Shown: in pieces, positions 1 to 13,100 of the stretch | Position numbering within the stretch: the stretch's first letter is position 1 | How the letters are laid out: each line of letters begins with the position of its first letter | Source of the DNA: Brachionus koreanus | Taxonomy: Eukaryota > Rotifera > Eurotatoria > Ploima > Brachionidae | NCBI GenBank assembly: GCA_016987375.1 | Contig: PJRA01000403.1 | Span: 604,737-628,672, forward strand | DNA: 23,936 bases | Reading direction: 5' to 3' | Notes under the pieces: model-generated | Told to the model about the DNA's origin: nothing | What the model saw: only the letters and a program-made list of their open reading frames with translations | Databases searched by the model: none | Made by a program: the position numbers and the translations under genes

Positions 1-1160
1 TGAAAAATTAAGCGACGAAGACATTGCCAAAGAGTGTAAATCAGAAAATAAAAATGATTCTTTGTCATCTGTCATCAAATGGCTTAAACTTTTGGCGACC
101 AGGGTCAAAGATCAGCAAGATTTATGCCGAAATTTGGAAATTTTACGACTGAAAACCATTCTGCGAATTCTTAAATTTGCTTCGTTTAATGGAAAAATGA
201 ACGCACTAAACGAAGTTAACAAAGTTATATCGAACATTTCATACAATATACAAATAGGAACCTCTTCATCGGTGTCCAGTTTGTCGGGCTCAAGTCGCTT
301 GGAAGCAAATGACGAAGAGTGGCTTACTTCGGAAAGAATGGCTAAATGGATCCAGGAAAATGATGTGATTGACATAGTTCTGCGCGATTGTATGCACCAG
401 CCGCAGTATGTGGAAAAATTAGAAAAGATCTTACGCTTTTTGATTAAGGAAAAAGCGCTCACTTTGAAAGACTTGGACAAGATTTGGGAGTCACAACTTG
501 GCAAACATGATGCCATAGAAAAAAATGTGCACGATTTGCTTAGCAAATTGGCATGGGACTTTTCGCCTGAACAACTAGACCATTTGTTTAGTTGTTTTCA
601 AAAAAGTTGGACTAATGCAACTAGAAAGCAACGCGAAAAATTGCTCGACCTAATCAGGTCGTTGTCCGAGGATGATAAAGAAGGCGTAATGGCAAATAAA
701 GTGTTAGATTTGTTATGGAATTTGTCTCATAGTGAGGATGCACCGACCGAAATAATTGACCAGGCTGTGTCTGCACATGTCAAAATATTGGACTACAGTT
801 GTTCATCGGACAAAGAGGCACAAAAATTGAAATATCTAGAAAAATGCATCCAACAGCTCAAAGAGAACAAATGGGTTATTGTCAGTTTAAGACAAATAAG
901 GGAAATTTTGCAACAATATTCAGAGCTCACTACTGGTACCTATCCACCTAATAAATTTGCCAACTATTCAGTCAATAGTTCGAACAGTAGTGGCATATTT
1001 GGCAATAGTCAAATGAGTCTTTCATCTCAGATACAAAATAATGTTTGTTTTTCCAGGCCGGATATAATTTCTAAATTACAAAGAGAATATTCACTTATTG
1101 ACATGATTACCACCAATCTAGCCGAATACTATGAATCGTTCAAAAATTGTGCTATTCAAG
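1..1160 (+). CDS. USP9X: USP9X coding exon (first in window, 5' open)
   Basis: The frame is open from base 2 and carries typical USP9X N-terminal helical-repeat blocks: [16 protein letters not shown], the [15 protein letters not shown] block, [26 protein letters not shown] and [15 protein letters not shown]. The exon continues upstream of the window, because base 1 is the last base of a codon and no start is visible. The donor is G|GTATTT after 1160. It leaves one base of a split codon, completed by the AA that opens the next exon. The open frame runs on to a stop at 1177, but those residues (GIFFF) are intron. A serine-rich stretch near 960-1040 replaces the corresponding linker of vertebrate USP9X. 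Confidence 0.95.
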
Positions 1161-4100
1161 GTATTTTTTTCTTTTAGTCTTTGATATTTTTACACTCCTT
1201 ATTTTAATTCTAAATCTATTCTCAAATTGAAACAAAAAATTTTTAATTTTTTTAACTTTGATTTAAAAAAAGAATTTAAAATTTTCGCGCCTAATATTTT
1301 AATGAATTTCATTGCCAATGAGGCTCCAAACTGAACATAGTTTTTTTTTGAAAGCAACATAAGTGAAACTAATTCACAAATGACTCATTTTAAAACTTCG
1401 ATTTTTGACACCAGACAGCTCGGCTGATCAGTAAAAAAACATTTCAAATTTAGTTATGAAGAAAAATTAAATATTTTTTTTGTTGAGAATTGATTAAAAT
1501 TTTTAAAGAATTTAAAAGAACAAAATTTAGTTTAATTTTTAAAATCTCTTTTATAAAATTTTATTTCTATCAAAAAATATTCAAATTTCTATGTTTCAAA
1601 AAGAGTTCTATAAAAACCCTCGCACTTCCTGGTTTTAAAGGTGTATTTTTTGCAAAAAATTATTTTTTAGTTTCAAAAATAAAATTGAAAAAAAATTCAT
1701 GTTTAGCAAATAATTTTTTAAAAAGAATCAATTTATTAGTCATATAATAAAAAAATTTTTTGCTTCAAATAAAAATATTTTAAAATTCATACAAAAAAGG
1801 AAAAGATTAAAAAGTGAATTGGGTTCTAATAATTTTTCTTTATTAATTTTACTTTTTTTTTTACTCAAAATAAAATTGGAAAAAAAACTTAAATTTTTTA
1901 ATAATATTTTTTTACAAGAAAATTCTTACGAAACGATAAACCCCGAGCTTATATTGACTGATGGTCGATTTAATCACACTACTCAAATTCAAGAGCGACT
2001 AAATTTTTTAAAGTGATTTTAATCTCAAAATTAAAACAAAAATCTAAAACTTATTCATTAAAAGATACTTGCTGAAGGAAGGCCACTTGTTGCTCTGTTC
2101 TGCTCAAGCGGAAACTATCTGGAAGTGCTTGGCTCAAAACAGTGTCTTTGAATCTGATAGAGAAATATGTTTTAAATGGTTTTCTAAATTAGTGACTGAT
2201 GATCCTGACATGGAACCTGATATGAATAGAAAATTTTTTGTTAATTATATAACTAGATTAGATCCAAAGCTTTTAACCGATAGCGGAATAAAATGTTTTG
2301 AGCGATTCTTTCGCTATGTAAATTTAAAAAATAATCTTTTTATTCAAAAAAGAAATTATGTTTTTACCGATAATCTTGATTTAATTGGTCTTGATTATCT
2401 TTGGAAAGTAATAAAGTAAATGCAGTTTAAAAGCAGAATTAATTTTCCTATTTTTAGATAGTCACATTTGCCAATGAAGACATTGTTGAAAAAGCTATAT
2501 TTCTTTTAAAGGATACTTATATTCATTTGGGTCCAAAGCTAAAAAACGAGCAATCACTAATTCATGCGGATTTGATTTCAAGCTGTATGAACAGACTAAG
2601 GGTATCCTATGATACATTGTCCATTTTAAAAAAGCAAAGCTCTTCTGATCCAGAATTAATGAAAGCTGATGAAATTCGTTCGAGTCAAGAAATAACTCAA
2701 ATCTTAAGAGTCATGATTGTTTTAAGAGAATATTTGAATGAATTTGATGCAAATTATACGTACGAACGGCTATATCCGCCACTTTCAAGGTAAACTATTT
2801 TACTAATTTCAAATTGATAAAGTTTTAAAAAAGATTATCTAAACTAGAGTTAAATTTAAATTAAAAGTTTCAAAATTCAACATTAAAATATGACAAAACT
2901 CGAAAATTATTAATTTTTTTTAATTTTTTCAGTCAATTGTTTAATTTATCATAAAAGATAAAAAAATTAACATTTAAAAAAATATTTTATAATCTACCTC
3001 AAATATCATTCATCATTTTATATAAGGAAAAAAAAAGAAAAAAGATATTTAGTGTATTTTGGAATTAAAAAAATTATCTTTTATCTATATAGAAATTTTC
3101 AAAAATTTGGTTTAATTAGAGTAAAGTATTAAAAGAAAGAACTTTTAATTATTAGAAAAAAAAACAAATTAAATTTAAAAAGTTCTCTAAAATTATAATT
3201 ATTTAAAAAATATTGAATAAATTTTTTTTGTTAATCTATTTTACGAACACATCACATTTTCCCGAATACTTTTTCAGAATTCAGATCAAAAAAATTCATT
3301 TGATTTTTTTAAAATAAATATTTTTTTCTTTTGAATTTTTTCGAATATGATACCATATAAACTTAGAGAAAAAAAATTTTAAAATTGCTACAAAAAACTA
3401 AAAATCTTATTTAATAAATATCCGAAATCTATTAAAATTAGTGTTATTCTTTTCTTTAATGAAATAAATTAAAAAAAAATTTTTGTTTAATTTTTTTTTA
3501 ACTCAATTAGTGTAGATTTTTACCATATTTATGAATACAAGTTTAGATTTTAACTGAAAATTCAAATAAATTAAAGTAAAAATGTCACATATTTAAAATA
3601 TAAGTCACATATGATATAGTCAAATTTTTATTTAACTTGTTAGATATTTGATTATCAAATGTCAGTAAGAAAATAAAAATCATCAATTTTTCCAGAAATA
3701 CTACTTATTCAAGACTTAAGTAATTATTTTGGGTCTTGCAGTAGCAATTTGACCAAATGTTAAGCACTTTGATTCTAAGAAACTCTTCAAAGAGACGTTC
3801 ACGATTAGCTATACTGATGATATACATAGACATTTCTGCTAATTTAGTTTTTGAACTATTAGGGCGTATACGAACGCTTGTTTTCCAATTATCTTGATTA
3901 AGTTGAATAATGCGGATTTGTCAAAATGTTGATAAGTTTTCAGTCAATAAGATGAAACTTTGTCTTTGTTCTTTATTTCAATTATTATTATTATTATTAC
4001 TTATTTAAATTTAAAACCACATTTACAATTATTTTATCTAAAAAATTAAAAAGGGATTTTTATTTTACAAGAATTTACAAACAAAAATTAATTTAAGAAA

Positions 4101-7100
4101 AATTCTAAAAATTTTAAATAAAAATTGATACTTTATATTCTTTTAACTGATAGTTAATTTAATGATATGACAATTATATATCAGACAAAATGGATTCTCA
4201 TCTATCGTTTTTTAAAAAGGGCTCTAATTATCAATTAATATAATATTTTAATTTGTTCAATTTAAATACAATTAGATATTTGACAATATAGATATTTTAT
4301 TATTTATTCAGAAAACACTTCATGGGCGATGTTAAAAAAAGAAAAAGAAAAAATAGATAATTTAAAATAGTAAAAATAAAATCTATTTTAATAAGATTTG
4401 AGGAGTAGTTTTAGGATTTTTCTGTTTTGTTCACTTGATTCTCTAAAAAGGTACCTAATTGACTCCATCGTTCCATATTTGCTTTCTTCTTTGTTAAGCT
4501 TGTTTTCAGGCTTTATCCTATCAATTGCTTTAGCTGCCATATTTTCTATATTGTGTTTTTCTTCTAGGATGGTTTTCATTTCATCTATCACTCTTGTTTA
4601 ATTTAGGATGTTGTTCACTAGTGTTTTTGTAAATTTGATGTTTGCTAATCTCATTATGAAGGACAGTTTTCTCATTCTCTCTATTGGTTCCATATTAAAG
4701 GGTCGCCATCAGTTTTGTTGTTCTTGATCTCTTGCAGAGTCCAAATATTTTCTTCACTAAGTTGCCGTTTTATGTTTTAATTTTTTTTTAAATGAATTTA
4801 GTTAAGCTTGATTCATTATGCCAATGTTTCCTATGCTGTATATGCTTTTTATAGTATTTTTTATCCTCTGCTCTACATGATCACTGTTGTCGTTTTTCGA
4901 ATTGATCATCACTCTGAGGTATTTTATTTTTTGGTTATTTTCTAATGTTTTTGAGCTCATTTTAATCTCTATCATTTTTTCTCTATTTTTTTGCTACCAA
5001 ATGTAATGAGTTGAGTCTTTTCTGGGTTAAATTTTATTTCGTTCTTTTTCCATATGTTTCACAAATTTCGATCGCTCTTTGGATTTTGCTTTTTTCTGTA
5101 CTTTTTCTGTACAGTAGGATATCATCAGCGTATAGGATTATCGCGATTTGTTGACTCCCTATATGTATTCCAGTGTTTTCTCTTTCTATTAATTCTACTA
5201 ACTCTTCTAAGTAAATAGCGAATAGCTTGGGAGAAAGTGGTCCTCCTTGTATGACTCCAACCGCAATTTTAAAAATTTCTGATATTTCTCCTTCTTTTAC
5301 AACATATGCTAGTGATGAGTCATAATAGTTTTTCAGGCTATTCCACACTTTTGGATGCATTTTTTAATATGAGAATTTGATTTCATCACTTCTTTGCACT
5401 TTTAACCTAGAATAAAATTTTATTTCAAATTTAAAAAAAAAATTCTTCTTTTTTAAAATTCTTACATTTCGAATCAACACATCCATTTGTCATAAATATC
5501 TGTTCAAATTTAGATCTTTGTCAAAAATGTGAAATCTTAGTACAAAAACTAGACAGTACAGAAATAAATAACTATTTTATTTTTTTTCTAGCAGCGCAAG
5601 AATGTACTGTCATTTAGTTTTTCCTTTTTGTACTGTAATTTTTATACTAAGATTTGACATTGCCCCTAAGACTCTGAGTTTATTTAATTTTTGAATATTT
5701 AAAAAAAAAAAGAAAATTTCATCAAAAAAACTAAAACAATTTATTTCAAAATTTAAGAGCTTCTAAAGGAAAATCAGTGCTAATATTGGTTCGTTTGCAG
5801 ATACAAAATCGTCAAGCAGATGATTTTGAATTGATCTCACATGTGAACGAAACAATTGGTTCGCTGCGTCGCCAAATCTACTTTCGGCACAGAATAGACC
5901 CAAAAGCGAACAAAATCGACTTGATCATAAACAACGAATGCGTTGAGTGCGTTGATGACAACAAAACACTGTCCGAATACAACATGAAAGAGAAAATGTT
6001 CATAGTAGCTAGAGTAATTCAGGCCAACTCGAGTCTGGGCACGCCAGGCACGCCGCAGAACACCACCAACCCGAACTCGAGCATAGCGGTCCGACTTAAT
6101 TCGAGCATTGACTCGAGTTCGGACGACGGGGCCAGCAGCACTGGCGACGACTCGCACAACATGATCAGTCCGCCGAGTCTCGAACACGAGCTCACTCTGC
6201 CATCAGTAATACTCTCGCTTAACGAGAATTACATTCAATTTTTGATCGATTTGGCCGACTTTGCCTGTCGCATTAGCAACACGCAAATCAAGGAATGCAC
6301 CAGGGGCATTCTGGATCTTTTGCCAATAGCAAAGCACGCAGCCGAAAAAATCAAAAGTGTTTGCAAAGAAACAAGCGCCAATGGCAACAATTGGAGTCAT
6401 TTGGAAAATTTTTATCTCAACTGCAGTCAAACCAAATGCTGGTACTATTTAAAAGTAACACATGCTCTTCTAATTCCGGCCTTGTTTCAATACAATTCCA
6501 ACGAGGACACAAGTCAATTTGTGGACAATTTTGTTCTAGCTGACGGAACAACTTGTTTTAAAAATTTAATTCTAAATAAAAATTTTTTCAATTTGTTAAT
6601 TGATGACAATACAAAAAAAGCGGCTTTGTTGTACGCATTGAAAATTTACAAATTGTGCATGACCAGTGTGTGCTATGCCATATTTTCGCATGTGCTCAAC
6701 GCCATTCAAACAAAACAAATGTCACAAATAACCAACGAACAGCACAGTCACGCCGTTCTACTCCAAAACTCGGTTACGAGCATTCCGTCGAGCACAAACG
6801 AGATAACAGTGCGTCAATTGGCGCAAAAAATCGCCAATCAATATTCATCGTTGCTGTGTACAAAATTGCCCAATTTGGAGCACATTATGCGATTGGAAAA
6901 AGTCGCTTGGTCAATAGTGGCCAGTCAGAGTCTGAATTTGGTCGACGAGCAGTCGCATGAGAAAATTCACGAAACGCTCGAAGCTAATCGAGCCAACGAA
7001 GCTCTCTTTCAAAACATGGACGACATAAGTGTGTGCCGCGAGAGCCTCGAGTGTTTGACCTTGACACTTTGTCTGGTGCCGACGGGCCTAGACACTCTAA

Positions 7101-10100
7101 ACCAGGAGAAACACTGGCGCAACTTTATATTGGACATGGTGCTACTGTGCAACAGTCGAATTATCCGTCAGGCGGCCGGCGAACAATTTTTGCTAATGTC
7201 GCTCAAATGCTCGGCCCAGCTGAACCGACCGGTGCAATTTTTCATCCAAATGCTGTTCACTTGTTTGCACGGACTGAGCAAACAAAACGCTCATCATTCA
7301 CAAGAATACTTTCAGCTATTGTGTCGATTGCTCAATTGTGCCTACTTGAACAATGTTCAAATAAACAACACAGAAACATTGCTCAATAACGAGATAAATT
7401 GGCTCAAAAAGCTCAAGGTCAGCTTTGACGATTCGGACGTGCTCGATGAAAATGTCAATTTAGGAGACGAAATGCTGCTCGATGGACACTTGAACATAAC
7501 CAAAGAGCTACTACAATTTCAATTGTGTGAGAAAAAATACTCAATGGGATCTAAATCGGACGGCACCATGCTCATCAATGATCTAATTGAAAATTTCATA
7601 TTTCCAGCTAGTTGTTTATTTAGAAAATTGCGCGAATCGTTCATGCTAAACGGACGCAATGGCTCAAATCTATTGAATACAGTTGAGCAACAATTGGCCA
7701 GCAAATCACTCAAGTCGATTTGCAGCACGCCGATGACACTGAACAGTGCATTGGACCTGCTGGTTGCACTGTGCACCGGCTGCTTGGACAATCTAAAGCA
7801 CTTAATTGAGCTTTTGTATCAGATTTTTTATCCGTCGTTGCTCAATCGAGTCCAGAACCCGTTCGATTTGGACAATCAGCTCACCAACGACTGCACAGTG
7901 AGTGCGACCGAATGGGAATATTTGCCTTTACTCGGCCAACGACCGAGCAATGGGTTTGTGGGCCTGAAAAACGCCGGCGCCACTTGCTACATGAATTCGG
8001 TTCTGCAGCAGTTGTTCATGATCAAAAGCATCCGAAGCTGCATTCTAAATGTGGACTTGTCCAGTTGTTTGAGCGAGGGTCAGTTCGACGACTTGGACGA
8101 CACTGATCCCGATTTGTCTGCGCGCGATCTCAACAAAACAGACGACGAACAACGCAAAGAGTACAATTTGAGCATACTAAAAAATTTACAAATGATTTTT
8201 GGACATTTGGCCGAGAGCAAAATGCAGTTCTATGTGCCCAAGGGCTTTTGGCGTCAATTTAGATTCGGTCTTGGCGAAAGAGTCAATCTAAGAGAGCAAC
8301 ACGACGCTGTCGAGTTTTTCAACAGCGTTGTCGATTGCATAGACGAAGCAATGAAATTGCTTAATCGAGAACAAATATGCTCGAAAATACTTGGCGGCGT
8401 ATTTGCCGATCAGAAGATCTGCAAGGGTTGTCCGCATAGGTATTCGCGCGAAGAGTCATTTACTTTGCTCAGTGTGGACGTCAAACATAGTCAAAAATTG
8501 GCCGAGTCACTCGAGCAGTATGTCAAGGGCGACCTGCTCGAAGGACCCAACGCTTATCACTGTGAAAAGTGCAACAAAAAAATAGACGCTGTCAAGCGTA
8601 CATGCATCAAAAAACTGCCACTGGTCTTGGCCATTCAGCTAAAGCGGTTTGACTATGATTGGGAGCGCGAGATAGCCGTCAAGTCAAATGAGTATTTTGA
8701 ATTTCCCAGAGAGCTGGACATGGAGCCGTACACGGTGAGAGGTGTGGCCAGACTGGACAGACAGCAAACGGACAAAAGCGCCAATCCAAATGACATATTC
8801 GACGAAGAAGAGACGAATGAAGACGATGGATCAACTTTGTACAAGCTGGTTGGCATTGTGGTGCACAGCGGTCAGGCTAATGGCGGTCATTACTACTCGT
8901 TCATTCAAACCAAGCCAGACGATGATGCCAAAGTGACTGGCGAAGGCGATAACTCCAATTCGGTCTTTTCGAGCAGTGAGAGCAACAATTGGTTCAAGTT
9001 TGATGACAACGATGTGAGCGAGTTTAAAATGGACGATGAAGAGATGAGAAATCAGTGCTATGGTGGCGACTATACTGGCGAAGTGTACGATAATTTGATG
9101 AAGAGAACAGCTTTGAAAAAGCAAAAACGATGGTGGAATGCCTACATTCTTTTCTATGAGAAAATAGTCAAAGAAAATGTGGACAGTTGTGTGGGCAGAC
9201 ATGCTGGTCAAGTTGAAAGTGAAGTGGCCAATGCTATACAACCAGTCAAAATACCACAATATATACTAAAAAGTGTACACAAAAAAAATATTAAATTTTT
9301 GCATCACAGACACCATTTTAGTTTGGAGTATTTTCAGTTTATTAAAAAGTTAGCTCAGACTAATTTATTTTTGTGTCAAAATGAGCAATCACAAGTATTT
9401 TGAGAATCTATTTGGAAAAATAAAAAATTTACTGTCATTTTATTTTAGAATGAGCAAAATGAAGATTTGTGCCTGGAAAGCATTAAATTTGTTTTCAAAT
9501 TTTTGTTTTATGTTGGCTTTAGAGTCAAAAAATCTTTAAGGTAAGCTAAAAATTTTTAATTTTATTATTTACTTTTACATTGTTTAATTCGGAGACAAAA
9601 AAGAAAAAATATGATTTAGTAGAACTTTGTCTATTTTAGTAATTTGTTTCTTATTTACAAAATTTAATCACTTTGTCCGCTGTTCGAAGATTTGTAGAGC
9701 TCTCTTGGAGAGCAAGAAAAAATTTTGAAATAAATTCTTGAAAAATGGTTCTGTGAAATTTTTTACAATAGAATAGAAAAAAATATTAAAAATTCTCATA
9801 GCTTATCTTTTAATGCAACATGGTGCAACAATTAAAATTGCATTTTTTACAACATTTTGGTAAAACTCTACAAATTTTTCATGAACACTTAAATTTAGAA
9901 AAATTTTCACATTCTCAGCACTCTCTAACTATTGATGAAACTTATGTGTGTTGCATTTTGTTTTATTTAAAGAAATAGTAAAATCATTTAGAAAAAAAAT
10001 AAATTTTTAAAAATTTTTTGAGCTTAAATTTCTGTTCTATATTTTTTATTTTAAACCAATTATTACAAATAAAAAAAAACTTAAAAAATTATATTAAATT

Positions 10101-13100
10101 AATTTTAAACTTTAGAATTAACTTTAATTTATTTTGTGCTCTATTAATTGTGGAGAAAAAAACGCTTACTTTCATATAACGCTAATTTAATTTCAAAATC
10201 AAAATTTGGCTGACTTAAGATTTGTAAAACTATCTAGTTTTGGTGGTAGATACTGCAAACCTTTAAGTAATGTTTCATGAAAGTTGGATAGTAAATGTGT
10301 TTGTTTCATGAACCATTTGCTTAGATTATTTTTGAAATTTTTTATTAATACAGCAGAATTAATAATATGCAAAGGAAAACTATTCCAAATATTAACTAAT
10401 CGGTTTTTTAAAAAATGATATCTTTGCATGCAATTTTTCACTTCTTCTCAAACAATAGATTAACAATATTATGCTTACTAAAATTGTAAGCCAAATTACA
10501 AGAAAAATTTAAATCATTTTCAAAATCATTTTTTAATTTTTTTATATTTTTATATCAAATATTGTTTTATTCTGTTATTCCTTTCTTCTCCGTTTACTCT
10601 TCATGAACTCATCCAAATAAAAAAGGAAAGAAAATTAAGAAAAAGAGAAAGGAAGAAGAAGAAAAAAATGCAGCGCTAAAAATAATAAAAAAAAACGTAA
10701 TTAGTTTAAACCTATTAGTTTTAAATTGTACTTTAGTATTGGTAATCGACTTTCAGGAACAGACATTTTTTTTTTCCAATTTAAAAATAAAGCTTTGTAA
10801 AATCAATTGGTCTGATATTATAAATGAAAAATTAGAGAATAGAAAGCAATAAAATTTTAAAGTTAACGTTAAATAATTTTATTAATTTTTTTAAGGCGAA
10901 AAATTAATCAAAAAGAGCAGAAGACGATTATAAACTAAACATTTTTTTTTTATTTTTCTGCTTTCATTTTTAAACTTAAATTTTACACATAGTAATTTTT
11001 TTTAATTTAACTTTTAATTTTTGTAAATTAACGTTCAATCTTAAAAGAAAATATTTTCTCTTAAAAGAAACATTAAATATAAATTTCTATTTAGAACCTT
11101 TTTGGCTTGGTTTTTAGTAAGCTTTAATAAAGATATTTTTTTAATAGTTTATTTATTATGAAATACTTTACAAATATAAATAAATTTTGATTAAAAATTT
11201 AAATAATTCTAAAAATTGGTTGATAAAAAGAATTTAATTGACTTAAAAAAGTGTCTTTAATTTTTGTATAATTTCTACTTGATTTGGATTGTAGCTTAAT
11301 TGATCAATCATTGTGTGCATTTCTTGTTCAATTGCTCGACGAATTCGTTTCGGTTTAGTGTTTTGACTTCTATTTCGTCTATTGCTAAACCAAGCTGTTA
11401 CTTGTTTGACTGTTATTCCTCCTTGTTTGGCCATTCTCTCCTTTTCCTCTAATGTTGGATATGGATTGTTAAAATGATCATCGAACCATTCATTCATAAT
11501 GTCAACTGCGTTATCAGGCAACAATTGCTTGCGTTGAATTTTGGATCTTTTCTCACTTTTCGGTTTTTCTGGGGTAAAAAACAAATTATTATCAAAAGAT
11601 CTTACCTTTAAATTGTCATTTTCTGATGAGTAATTGATTGGAGATTCGATTTTTTGAGAGCAATCGCTGCTTGAAAAATTGCTTGAGCTGCTATAACAAT
11701 TATCATAATAAGTGCTGTGTTGAAAATAATTTGTATAATAAGGATAATAATAAGAGTTTTCTGGGGAAGTATAGGTGTAAGAAGGGTAAGATGGTTGAGG
11801 GCTAGATGTTAAAATAGATGGAGACGACCAATTTGAATAAAAAACTGAATTATTAGATGAATGGTCATACCAACTTGCTCCTTGATTATAGAATGGATAA
11901 ACTTCATGACTCATCTCCGTAGAAATTGATTGATTAATGCTTTGGTTCATTTTTTTTGATTGTATAAATTTTAATTTAAAATTTGATTGAATGATTATTT
12001 CCATTTTGCAAAGAGTTTAAGTAGATTTTGTTAATAATTTGAATGTTAGAGTATTTTATTTTGATTGATAAGTTAGCAAAATGAATTTGTTAGCCAATCA
12101 ATCAGTCAATTAATCGTTACTTTTATAATCACTTGTACCTTGATTAAATAAATGCTGTTTTTTCATATTTAGAAAGATTGCGACTAATTATTCCAAGTGT
12201 CATGATTTCAAGAATTAAACTAAACATACCTCAACGATTGTATCATTAACAACAACCCTTTTATTAAAAATTTGATGGATGAATTCATTACTAGCGCTGA
12301 TCATGGACCAAAAAATATGAAACTTTTATTTATTATGTAGTTTTTTTTTTAACTCGGACAAAAAACTTTAATCATATTCTTTTGTTCTATCCAACTTTTT
12401 GCTTAAATCTTTAGATTTTGGCTAAAACCGCATACGCTGGTGCCAATTTAAAACAATTTAAGAATTTAGTTTAAGACTAATTATTCCAAGTGTCATGATT
12501 TCATATTGTTTTAATAAAAAAATTGTTATTGGTAATAGATTATTTGGTAGGAACTGTTAAAATTTTAATTTTTCTTTATTTCGAGTTAAAAACTTTTCTT
12601 GCTATTGGTAGCAATGTAATTCCTCACCTCTAATCACAATTCATTTTGTCTTTCTTTGATGTTCTTAAACTTGACTATAAGACCTTTTGACTAGTCTTCT
12701 TGTATGATTTCTTGACACCATATAAAGCTGAATAATCTTTTAAATATATCTGCTTTCGATATGGCATCAAGCTTTTCTGCTTTTTAAGCCTTTATTCAAG
12801 GCTGGATTAGTCTGTTGGTTCAATGTTAATCTTGTGGCAGATAAGTGATTTATGCACTTTTTGGGTTCTGGAGTATTATTTTTAAAGGTTAGGGTTAGAT
12901 AATATTCAGATTAATATAGTCAGAAATTTTTTAAGATATCAAATTTTTTTTTCAATCATTGATTAAAAGAAAAATTTCTTTAAATTCTAGATTTAAAATC
13001 TGTTTTGATTATTTTATTCTTCAAGCTTATTAATTGACAAGGTGTTATTAAATAAAAAAAATTATTAAAAGTTTACTTAGGTTGATTAATTATTATTTAC

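Noticed and set aside
1490..1747. Phe/Lys-rich ORF in the 758-bp intron
   Set aside because: Composition-driven frame in AT-rich intron DNA, without domain content or homology to the flanking USP9X exons.
4398..4601. Plus-strand hydrophobic 67-codon ORF
   Set aside because: Antisense of the minus-strand retroelement C-terminus (frame ending KLLLKSY), which explains the open frame.
5777..5779. GTG as a start for the catalytic part of USP9X
   Set aside because: The frame extends upstream through SKGKS to an acceptor at 5757 and joins the previous exon in phase, so this is internal.
5837..6187. Minus-strand ORF opposite the USP9X catalytic exon
   Set aside because: A shadow of the conserved USP9X frame; no family features. 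The same holds for the other overlapping frames between 6200 and 9260 and for 112-546.
11579..11615. Possible 37-nt intron in the homeobox gene (minus strand GTAAGATC ... TTTACCCCAG)
   Set aside because: Removing 37 nt breaks the reading frame just before the homeodomain. The unspliced frame is open and codes a good homeodomain, and 37 nt is shorter than any intron supported here.
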